The notes under the pieces were generated by a model that made no database searches, was not told where the DNA came from, and saw only the letters and a program-made list of their open reading frames with translations. A stretch of 6,322 nt of DNA, taken from an uncultured Arenimonas sp. Its GTDB lineage: Bacteria; Pseudomonadota; Gammaproteobacteria; Xanthomonadales; Xanthomonadaceae. The DNA lies in assembly GCA_946480565.1 (NCBI GenBank), contig CAMLKR010000136.1, positions 1 to 6,322 on the forward strand. The letters are read 5' to 3'. A program made the translations under genes and the position numbers. Of the stretch, positions 1 to 4,892 are shown one piece after another. Every line of letters starts with the position of its first letter. The first letter of the stretch is position 1.

Positions 1-590
1 TCGCGCTCGCCGCGCGCATCGAGGTAGTTCACCTCGCCCTCGGCCGTAAGCGTCCAGCGGAACACCCGCACGTCCGTGTTCTTCAGGCCGATCTGGAAGG
101 CCATCAGCAGGCGGCCGTCACGGACGATCAGCTGCAGCAGCCGCGCGTCCTTGTAATAGCTGTACAGCTCGCTGAAGTCGCGCTGGAACGCATCATCGGC
201 CAGGAAGGTCGCCGCGATGTCGACCGGCGCCACATCGTAGCCATCACCCGTCTCCACCAGCCGGTAGATGCCGAACACGTCGGCGACCGAGGTGGTCGCC
301 TTCAGGCCCATGTAGACGTTGAAGCCGAACAGCAGCAGGTCGCCGACCTGCACGATGTCGCGCCCGACGGAGTTGTGCTCGGTGCGTATGCGCAGGCGGC
401 CAATGGCCTCCATGCGGCTGTCGCCGAACTCCTGCAGGCGGCGCGTGTTCAGTGCTTCGACGAGCGCACGCAGACGCGCGCCCTGCTCGTCGAGGCGCCG
501 GCGAAGCACATCGTAGGCGCCGCCCTGGGCGACGGCCTGGTCGACCTGCGTCTCGGCGGAGGGAGCATCGGTATTCGGCGTATCGGACAT
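1..590 (-). CDS. DNA repair ATPase-family protein, N-terminal part (cut by window edge)
   Basis: The first 196 residues of a protein that continues beyond the left edge. They match, from memory, the N-terminus of the large bacterial family annotated 'DNA repair ATPase', proteins usually well over 1,500 residues whose AAA-type ATPase region lies further downstream. Recognisable parts are the YDVLRRRLDEQGARLRALVEALNTRR helix at about 26-51 (given here only as a guide), the EFGDSRMEAIGRLRIRTEHN segment at 54-73 and the GDLLLFGFNVYMGLK strand at 83-97. No Walker motif is visible because that part is missing, so the ATPase activity is inferred from the family. The 'DNA repair' label is an annotation habit and not a demonstrated function. 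The start at 590 is preceded by GAGG with a short 4-nt gap. It is the last visible gene of the operon, 87 bp after the flotillin gene, which suggests it works with the membrane proteins encoded upstream. Confidence 0.75.
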   Translation of the reverse strand, partial: MSDTPNTDAPSAETQVDQAVAQGGAYDVLRRRLDEQGARLRALVEALNTRRLQEFGDSRMEAIGRLRIRTEHNSVGRDIVQVGDLLLFGFNVYMGLKATTSVADVFGIYRLVETGDGYDVAPVDIAATFLADDAFQRDFSELYSYYKDARLLQLIVRDGRLLMAFQIGLKNTDVRVFRWTLTAEGEVNYLDARGER

Positions 591-634
591 CGGACCTCAT
601 CCTCGCCCGTCCTGGGCGGTCGATGCGGAAATCA

Positions 635-660
635 GGGCCGGCGCACATCGTCGCCGGCCC
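635..660 (-). terminator. GC-rich hairpin between flotillin gene and ATPase gene (possible weak terminator or attenuator)
   Basis: A perfect 9-bp inverted repeat, GGGCCGGCG (635-643) with CGCCGGCCC (652-660), closes an 8-nt loop. It lies 17 bp past the flotillin stop in the direction of transcription. The following RNA is UGAUUUCCG, only a three-U run, so termination would be partial at best. Plausible roles are lowering expression of the large ATPase relative to upstream genes or stabilising the upstream mRNA 3' end. Its position exactly between two co-directional genes supports a function, but none is shown. Confidence 0.5.
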
Positions 661-677
661 GGCTCAGGCACAGGACG

Positions 678-2651
678 TCAGGCGTCGGTGGCTTCCGCCG
701 GCCGACCGGGTGCGGGCAGGCCGCTGCCCGCCAGGCGTCCCAGCAGCTGCGAGGCGATCGGACTCTCGCCGACGATGCCTTCCAGCGCCTTGCCCAGCGA
801 GATGCCCTTGGTCAGTGCGTTGAAGACGCCGCCGTCGCCACCGATCAGTTCGATGTTGGCGTTCTTCAGTGCCCCGGCCAGCACTTCGGCGTTCTCGCGC
901 GAGATCGCCTTGCCGGCGTCGATCGACGCCAGCAGCTGGCGCAGCTGGGTTTCCAGCAGCATGCGGAACTCCTCGTGGCTGCGCGCATCCGGGCTCATCT
1001 TGCCCATCGCATCGAACTTCGAGGTCAGGCCCTCGGCCTCGGCGGACATCTTCTTGGCGATGTTGCTGGCTTCGGCATCGCCCATCGCCTGCGTCGCGCT
1101 GGCGTTGGCCTGGCCCAGCTTCTGCGCGCCTTCGGCTTCGGCGGTCAGGCGTTCGGTCAGCACGCGCGCGTCGGCATTGCCCTGCTTGTAGGTGGCGTCG
1201 GCCTTGGCTTCCAGCACGCGGGCCTCGGCCAGCCCGGTCTTCTCCATTGCCACCGCATTGGCTTCCTGCACCTGGGCCTGCGCCAGACCGGGCGCGGCGC
1301 TTTCGGCGCGCACGCCGTCGGCCAGCACGCGCTTGGCTTCGGCCTGCTTGCCGGCGGCCTGCAGTTCCGCCTCGGCCAGCACGGTCATCTCGACCGCACG
1401 GTGGCGCGCGGCCTGTTCCGCGGCCTCCGCCGCCTTCACGTCCTTGACCAGCGTCTCCTGTGCAGCGGCCTCGGCGGCCAGCACGGTCACCTGCTTGGCA
1501 CGGTCGGCCTCGGCGACCTCGCGGGTCTCCTTGATCTTCTCTTCGGCCACGGCGACGGTCTGCTCGATCTGGGTCCGCTCGCGCACGACGTTCGCCACTT
1601 CCATGCGGCCCTGCTCGACCACCTTGTCGCGGTCGACTTCCTGCATCTGCACTTCCTTCTCGGTGTTGACGCGTTCCAGCTGCTCGGCGCGGGCCACGCG
1701 CTCGAGTTCGATGGCGACGGCGCGGCGACGGTTCTGCTCGGCGACTTCCACCTGGCGCAGCTGTTCCTGCTCGCGGATCTTGATCTGCTCTTCGGTCTCC
1801 AGGCGCGCGCGCTCGGACACCTGGCGCTGCTCCTCGATCACCTTGGCGGTTTCGGCCGCCTCGCGGGCGCGCACGGTCTCGACCTCGCGCTGCTGGCGCG
1901 CTTCGGCCTCGGCCTGCTGGCGTTCCAGCGCCAGCAGCGCCTCGCGGGCCTCGGTGTTCTTCTTGGTGATGGCGAGCTTCTCGTTCTGCTCCAGCTCGTT
2001 GGTCTGCACGTTCTGGCGCGCGGTCAGCTCGGTGATCTTGCGGATGCCTTCGGCGTCCAGGATGTTGCTGGGGTCGAGCAGGTGCTTGGGCGTCTGCTCC
2101 AGGTAGTCGATGGCGACGTCCTCCAGCACGTAGCCGTTGAGGTCCTGGCCGATGACGGCGACGATCTCGTCGCGGAACTCCTGGCGCTTGTCGAACAGCT
2201 CGGTGAAGTCGAACTTCTTGCCGACTGTCTTCAGCGCCTCGGAGAACTTGGCGTTGAACAGCTCGTCCACCGCGTGCTTGTCCGAGGCGCGGTCGGCGCC
2301 GATCGCCTTGGCCACGCGCAGCACATCGCCGGGGGTCTCGTTGACGCGCAGGTAGAAGGCCACCGCGATGTCGGCGCGCATGTTGTCCTTGCAGACCAGG
2401 CCCTCCTTGCCGCGGCGGTCGACCTGCAGGGTGATCAGGCTGATCTTCATCAGCTCGGCCTTGTACAGCACCGGGATGATCAGCGCTCCGGTGAAATGCA
2501 CCTTGGGCTGCGAGCTCATGTCGTTGACGATGAGGGCAGTGCCCTGTTCGACCTTCTTGTAGAAGGCCTTGAAGATGCCGATGAAGCCCAGTCCCAGCAC
2601 CAGCAGGACGCCGAGGCCGATGACGAAGGGAAGAATCGATGCAGTGCTCAT
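678..2651 (-). CDS. yqiK: Flotillin family / SPFH-domain membrane protein (YqiK-like)
   Basis: A 657-residue flotillin-like protein, expected to form oligomeric scaffolds in ordered inner-membrane microdomains. Residues about 5-27 form one hydrophobic N-terminal segment (ILPFVIGLGVLLVLGLGFIG region), followed by a basic KAFYKK stretch. The SPFH/Band 7 domain spans about 30-200. From about 205 to 545 the chain is a long Glu/Ala/Arg/Gln-rich coiled coil with the AEAEGA-type repeats typical of flotillins (for example TAEAEGAQ at 503-510 and SAEAEGL at 536-542). A helical C-terminal tail follows, with a glycine-rich stretch near 603-608. E. coli YqiK is about 100 residues shorter, the difference probably lying in the coiled coil or tail. 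The start is fixed by AAGGAG 7 nt upstream. It follows the yqiJ-like gene by 30 bp, the same order as E. coli yqiJ-yqiK, where the OB-fold protein is the NfeD-type partner of the flotillin. The function as a scaffold is known for the family and inferred here. Confidence 0.92.
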   Translation of the reverse strand: MSTASILPFVIGLGVLLVLGLGFIGIFKAFYKKVEQGTALIVNDMSSQPKVHFTGALIIPVLYKAELMKISLITLQVDRRGKEGLVCKDNMRADIAVAFYLRVNETPGDVLRVAKAIGADRASDKHAVDELFNAKFSEALKTVGKKFDFTELFDKRQEFRDEIVAVIGQDLNGYVLEDVAIDYLEQTPKHLLDPSNILDAEGIRKITELTARQNVQTNELEQNEKLAITKKNTEAREALLALERQQAEAEARQQREVETVRAREAAETAKVIEEQRQVSERARLETEEQIKIREQEQLRQVEVAEQNRRRAVAIELERVARAEQLERVNTEKEVQMQEVDRDKVVEQGRMEVANVVRERTQIEQTVAVAEEKIKETREVAEADRAKQVTVLAAEAAAQETLVKDVKAAEAAEQAARHRAVEMTVLAEAELQAAGKQAEAKRVLADGVRAESAAPGLAQAQVQEANAVAMEKTGLAEARVLEAKADATYKQGNADARVLTERLTAEAEGAQKLGQANASATQAMGDAEASNIAKKMSAEAEGLTSKFDAMGKMSPDARSHEEFRMLLETQLRQLLASIDAGKAISRENAEVLAGALKNANIELIGGDGGVFNALTKGISLGKALEGIVGESPIASQLLGRLAGSGLPAPGRPAEATDA

Positions 2652-2658
2652 TGCGGAA

Positions 2659-2664
2659 CTCCTT
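2659..2664 (-). promoter_or_regulatory. Shine-Dalgarno sequence of the flotillin gene
   Basis: AAGGAG on the minus strand, 7 nt before the ATG at 2651. It supports this start and shows efficient independent translation initiation within the operon. Confidence 0.75.
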
Positions 2665-2681
2665 GTAGACGGCGCGGGTGC

Positions 2682-3317
2682 TTACTGCTGGTGGAAGGCG
2701 GTTTCGGACATGACGCGGTAGGTGTTGTCGGACTCCAGGTGCTCGATCAGCACGACGCGGTCGCCGCGCGCCAGGCGTTCGCCCGGCAGCGTGCGGACCT
2801 GCAGGATCAGGCCGGCGCCGCCGTCGTCGAACTGGGCGCGCCCCGTGTCGGCATCGGCGTACGGCGAGATCACCGCGCCGGCGCGACCGAGCACGGACGG
2901 CGGCACCGGGGGTCGCAGGCGTGCGATCACGGCGGCCAGCGGGCGCAGCAGCAGCGACGTCACCAGCGCACCGGGCAGCAGTGCGACGATCAGCGTGCCT
3001 GCACCGGCGATCCAGCGCAGGCCATCCGGCAGGTGCTGCAACAGGAACAGATGCACGAAGTAGGTGATCAGCCAGCCGAAGAAGGACAGGACCGTCAGGA
3101 CCAGCATCATCGGCACGCCGGACAGGCCAAGCCTGGCCACCATGCCGGCCACCACGTTGGGTTCGGCCGTGTCGCCGTCGGTGGTCAGCCAGCCATCGAC
3201 CGCGTCGAAATCGACGATGCCCGTGGCCGCCAGCAACCAGTACACCGTGCAGAACGCGAGCAGCACGCTGTACACCAGCGTGGGAAAGGTCAGGACGGTG
3301 TTCAGGAACTCGGTCAT
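2682..3317 (-). CDS. yqiJ: YqiJ-like inner-membrane protein with OB-fold (NfeD-like) domain
   Basis: A 211-residue protein, close to E. coli YqiJ in length (about 209). Hydrophobic segments lie at roughly 13-33, 66-93 and 101-128, so the N-terminal two-thirds is membrane-embedded. The soluble C-terminus (about 140-207) has the alternating hydrophobic pattern and Gly-turns of an OB-fold/NfeD-like domain: LGRAGAVISPY, GGAGLILQVR, ARGDRVVLIEHLESDNTYRVM. NfeD-like proteins are the usual genetic partners of flotillins and are thought to regulate or recruit them; that is family knowledge, and the neighbouring flotillin gene supports it here. The open frame extends 47 codons further upstream into the end of the PspA-like gene, but the MTEFLNT start at 3317 has a strong GGGGGAG ribosome-binding site and matches the family N-terminus. 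It begins 16 bp after the PspA-like stop. I see no defect. Confidence 0.9.
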   Translation of the reverse strand: MTEFLNTVLTFPTLVYSVLLAFCTVYWLLAATGIVDFDAVDGWLTTDGDTAEPNVVAGMVARLGLSGVPMMLVLTVLSFFGWLITYFVHLFLLQHLPDGLRWIAGAGTLIVALLPGALVTSLLLRPLAAVIARLRPPVPPSVLGRAGAVISPYADADTGRAQFDDGGAGLILQVRTLPGERLARGDRVVLIEHLESDNTYRVMSETAFHQQ

Positions 3318-3322
3318 CGTGG

Positions 3323-3329
3323 CTCCCCC
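3323..3329 (-). promoter_or_regulatory. Shine-Dalgarno sequence that decides the YqiJ-like start
   Basis: GGGGGAG on the minus strand, with the GGAG core 5 nt before the ATG at 3317. It argues against the much longer start possible at 3458, which would overlap the PspA-like gene by over 120 bp. Confidence 0.7.
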
Positions 3330-3333
3330 AGAT

Positions 3334-3996
3334 TCAGCGCTTGCGCGCGGACGATGTGATGCGTTTGCGTGCGCGGTCCAGCACGGCCTGTGCCGGATCG
3401 TCGGCGGTCTTGCGGTGCTTGCGCTGGCCCGTGACGCTTGTCCCCTCAATGGGCGCACGGCGTTGTTTCATGCGCGCCGCGGAGGCGAACGCGGGCTCCG
3501 GATACAGTGCATCGCCGGGCTGGCGCCGCGCCACCGTTGCCTGTGCGCGCTGCAGGCGGTTGGATGCGCGCAGGATATCCAACTGGTGTTTCAGTCGGCG
3601 CAGGCGGCCCTCGAGCTGTTCGACCACGTGCGCGAACTGGCGCTCCTGCGTGCCCAGCACGTGCCCCTCGTGCATCCGCTGGCTGCGTTCGGCCTCCAGG
3701 TGGACGACCTGGTCCGCGGCCGTGCGCGCCTGCGTCGCGCGTCCCTGCTTCAGCGCGGTTTCCACCCGGGCCTCCGCTTCGCCGATGCGGGCGGTGATGG
3801 CGGCCTGGTGCTGCTCGTTGGCCACGCGCCGCGCCTTCGCCGCCGCATGCTCGCCGCGTGCGCCGTGCAGGGCGTCGTCGATGGCGCGGATCTCCTCGTC
3901 CAGCAAGCGTTCGGCACGGTCGCCCAGTACCGCATCGGCGACGCCTTCCATGCCTTCCTGGATGCGCTTGAACAGGGTCTTCAGCGTGTCGGGCAT
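3334..3996 (-). CDS. yjfJ: PspA/IM30 family protein (YjfJ-like)
   Basis: A 220-residue, almost wholly helical protein that begins MPDTLKTLFKRIQEGMEGVADAVLGD. An N-terminal amphipathic helix followed by long coiled coil is the plan of PspA/IM30/Vipp1, a family now recognised as bacterial members of the ESCRT-III superfamily that polymerise on and remodel membranes. Residues about 30-158 are continuous charged coiled coil (for example EEIRAIDDALHGAR, AADQVVHLEAERSQR, RLRRLKHQLDILRASNRLQ). Beyond about 160 the chain becomes a low-complexity, strongly basic tail ending in KKR-like residues (RARKRITSSARKR), unlike classical PspA. E. coli YjfJ is a similar length (about 232). The ATG shares one base with the stop of the upstream gene (TGATG), and a GGAGGAAGG ribosome-binding site lies inside that gene, so the two are translationally coupled. 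Membrane binding is inferred from family. Confidence 0.88.
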   Translation of the reverse strand: MPDTLKTLFKRIQEGMEGVADAVLGDRAERLLDEEIRAIDDALHGARGEHAAAKARRVANEQHQAAITARIGEAEARVETALKQGRATQARTAADQVVHLEAERSQRMHEGHVLGTQERQFAHVVEQLEGRLRRLKHQLDILRASNRLQRAQATVARRQPGDALYPEPAFASAARMKQRRAPIEGTSVTGQRKHRKTADDPAQAVLDRARKRITSSARKR

Positions 3997-4637
3997 CAGG
4001 CCTTCCTCCGCGTGGCCGTCCGCAGGAAGGGGCGATAGGCCTCGGTGGCGCTGATGACGTTCTCGGCCAGCGTCTCGATCTCGAACATGACATTGGCGAG
4101 GCTTGAGTGCGTATCCAGCGCGCCGAACATGGTGTAGCCCGCCACGCCGCCTATACGCTGCAAACCGATCGTCGAGAGAGGCAGCAGCACGTGGGTGCTG
4201 AGCACGTGGGCGTTGAACGCCGCCACGTCGGTGACGTCCTCGACCGGCCACAGGTAGGCCTCCACCAGGATCTGCTCGCCGCCCACGGCAAGGAACACCG
4301 ACAGGTCGCCGTACTCGTGCATCACCAGATGCAGACTGGGCTCCGCGCCCTCGATGGTCTCCAGGCTGATCCGGCCGTCGCGCACGGTGCTGGCTTGCTG
4401 CAGGGCATGGCGGATGGCGGCGACGGTCCAGCCGGCTTCGGCGGGCTGGGTCGGCAGGTAAGGGATGCCAGCGTCGCGCTCGGCGTCGCGCATCGATTTC
4501 TCGATGGCGGCCAGCTCTTCGGCGTACTCGGGTCGGATCCACACGTCCTTCTTCACCAGGCCCTGCTCGCGCATGCGCTCCCGGTAGTTGCGGACATGCA
4601 ACGTGGAGGCCTTGATCGCGGGACGGGTGGCTGTCAT
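3996..4637 (-). CDS. yjfI: YjfI-like DUF2170 family protein with extra N-terminal region
   Basis: A 213-residue soluble protein. The C-terminal part (about 69-206, from AGWTVAAIRHALQQ through LVMHEYGDLSVFLAVGGEQ, LPLSTIGL and GYTMFGALDTHSSLANVMFEIETLAENV) is a DUF2170 domain, the family of E. coli YjfI, which is only about 133 residues. The additional N-terminal 65 residues include RNYRERMREQGLVKKDVWIRPE (about 17-38, split here as RNYRERMREQGL and VKKDVWIRPE), resembling the short R-x-R-x-x-G-[LM]-x-x-x-x-[VI]-W-[VI]-P motif of MazE-like/DUF3018 antitoxins. That suggests, but does not prove, DNA binding. DUF2170 has no known biochemical function; it is repeatedly found beside YjfJ-type PspA proteins. 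It is the first gene of the operon. The only ATG possible upstream of the motif is at 4637, an in-frame stop lies 10 nt further upstream, and no Shine-Dalgarno sequence precedes it. Confidence 0.85.
   Translation of the reverse strand: MTATRPAIKASTLHVRNYRERMREQGLVKKDVWIRPEYAEELAAIEKSMRDAERDAGIPYLPTQPAEAGWTVAAIRHALQQASTVRDGRISLETIEGAEPSLHLVMHEYGDLSVFLAVGGEQILVEAYLWPVEDVTDVAAFNAHVLSTHVLLPLSTIGLQRIGGVAGYTMFGALDTHSSLANVMFEIETLAENVISATEAYRPFLRTATRRKA
4001..4009 (-). promoter_or_regulatory. Shine-Dalgarno sequence of the PspA-like gene, inside the upstream coding region
   Basis: GGAGGAAGG on the minus strand. Its GGAGG core lies 8 nt before the ATG at 3996, within the last codons of the DUF2170 gene. 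Together with the TGATG stop-start overlap it indicates coupled translation. Confidence 0.7.
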
Positions 4638-4644
4638 GAAATGA

Positions 4645-4674
4645 AGGCTATTGCTTACATGTAATGCTTGTCAA
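4645..4674 (-). promoter_or_regulatory. Candidate promoter of the yjfI-yjfJ-yqiJ-yqiK-ATPase operon
   Basis: A perfect TTGACA -35 box occupies 4674-4669 on the minus strand, in a locally AT-rich patch of otherwise very GC-rich DNA. The -10 is weak: AATAGC (4652-4647, 16-bp spacing) or TAGCCT (4650-4645, 18-bp spacing), each 3 of 6 matches. Any of these places the transcription start within about 0-4 nt of the ATG at 4637, so the mRNA would be leaderless or nearly so, consistent with the missing Shine-Dalgarno sequence. I saw no sigma-54 GG-N10-GC element of the kind that drives E. coli pspA. Confidence 0.5.
4655..4664. promoter_or_regulatory. Candidate operator: perfect palindrome in the promoter spacer
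   Basis: TTACATGTAA is a perfect 10-bp palindrome lying between the -35 box and the presumed -10 of the yjfI-like operon, a classic site for repressor binding. It sits within a direct repeat, AAGCA-TTACATGT-AAGCA, read on the minus strand with a 13-bp period. The binding protein is unknown. The first gene product, with its antitoxin-like N-terminus, is one candidate for autoregulation. Confidence 0.4.
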
Positions 4675-4739
4675 GCGGCGATGCGGCACCGGTGGCAGGC
4701 GGGTGGCCTGGCGCTGTCGTCATGACGCGCCGGTGACGC

Positions 4740-4773
4740 CTGTCTCCCGCCTGTAACACGCGGCCTGCAGAAT
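4740..4773 (+). promoter_or_regulatory. Pho-box-like promoter with -10 element
   Basis: Two heptamers spaced 11 bp apart, CTGTCTC (4740-4746) and CTGTAAC (4751-4757), match the PhoB half-site CTGTCAY/CTGTCAT at 11 of 14 positions. The -10 candidate CAGAAT (4768-4773, 4 of 6) begins exactly 10 bp after the box, the spacing of the E. coli phoA and pstS promoters, where the Pho box replaces the -35. No normal -35 hexamer sits 17 bp upstream of this -10. The downstream gene is a glycerophosphodiesterase, a common Pho-regulon member. The predicted transcription start is near 4780. Confidence 0.45.
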
Positions 4774-4779
4774 CCTCTC

Positions 4780-4844
4780 CGCAACGAGGCACCTCTCTCC
4801 TCCCGCGTTGCACCAAAGCCCGGCCCTGCCGGGCTTTGTGCTTT
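4780..4844 (+). ncRNA. Candidate short RNA or structured leader upstream of the phosphodiesterase gene
   Basis: Predicted to start near 4780, about 7 nt after the CAGAAT -10. The first structure is a 6-bp stem, GCAACG (4781-4786) with CGTTGC (4806-4811), holding a 19-nt pyrimidine-rich loop that contains CCTCTCTCCTCCC. After a 2-nt linker comes an intrinsic-terminator-like hairpin. The total of about 65 nt, hairpin plus terminator directly at a promoter, has the look of a small RNA. Its C-rich loop resembles anti-Shine-Dalgarno loops known in xanthomonad small RNAs. It could instead be a cis-acting leader of the downstream gene. No RNA family was recognised with certainty. Confidence 0.4.
4814..4844 (+). 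terminator. Intrinsic terminator
   Basis: A perfect 10-bp stem, CAAAGCCCGG (4814-4823) with CCGGGCTTTG (4829-4838), closes a CCCTG loop whose end bases could also pair. It is followed by TGCTTT. The AAAGCCCGGC/GCCGGGCTTT form is a common proteobacterial terminator. It lies between the Pho-like promoter and the phosphodiesterase ATG, so it would end a short transcript. On the minus strand it is also a stem, but no gene reads into it from the right. Confidence 0.7.
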
Positions 4845-4892
4845 CCGGGCGGCACCGCGCCCGTGGCATGCTGACACCATGAGGACCACTCG

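Noticed and set aside
375..3359. A 994-codon open frame on the plus strand
   Set aside because: It lies antisense to the flotillin, YqiJ-like and part of the ATPase genes. Its His/Leu/Gly/Asp-rich repeats are what the reverse complement of Glu/Ala/Arg-rich coiled-coil codons yields in GC-rich DNA. It has no recognisable domain and spans several real genes.
3318..3458. A longer start for the YqiJ-like protein
   Set aside because: The extra 47 residues are Arg/Ala-rich, overlap the PspA-like coding region and lack a ribosome-binding site. The start at 3317 has GGGGGAG and fits the family length.
3446..4093. A minus-strand frame overlapping the PspA-like gene (and an antisense plus-strand counterpart at 3064-4038)
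   Set aside because: They are Arg/Pro/Ala-rich out-of-frame readings of GC-rich coding DNA. The PspA-like frame has a proper ribosome-binding site and family features.
4718..4727. Palindrome CGTCATGACG and repeated TGACGC (4723-4728 and 4734-4739)
   Set aside because: The 11-bp spacing is suggestive of further regulator contacts, but the heptamers are out of phase with the Pho-like box and the motif is short, so it was not called as a separate site.
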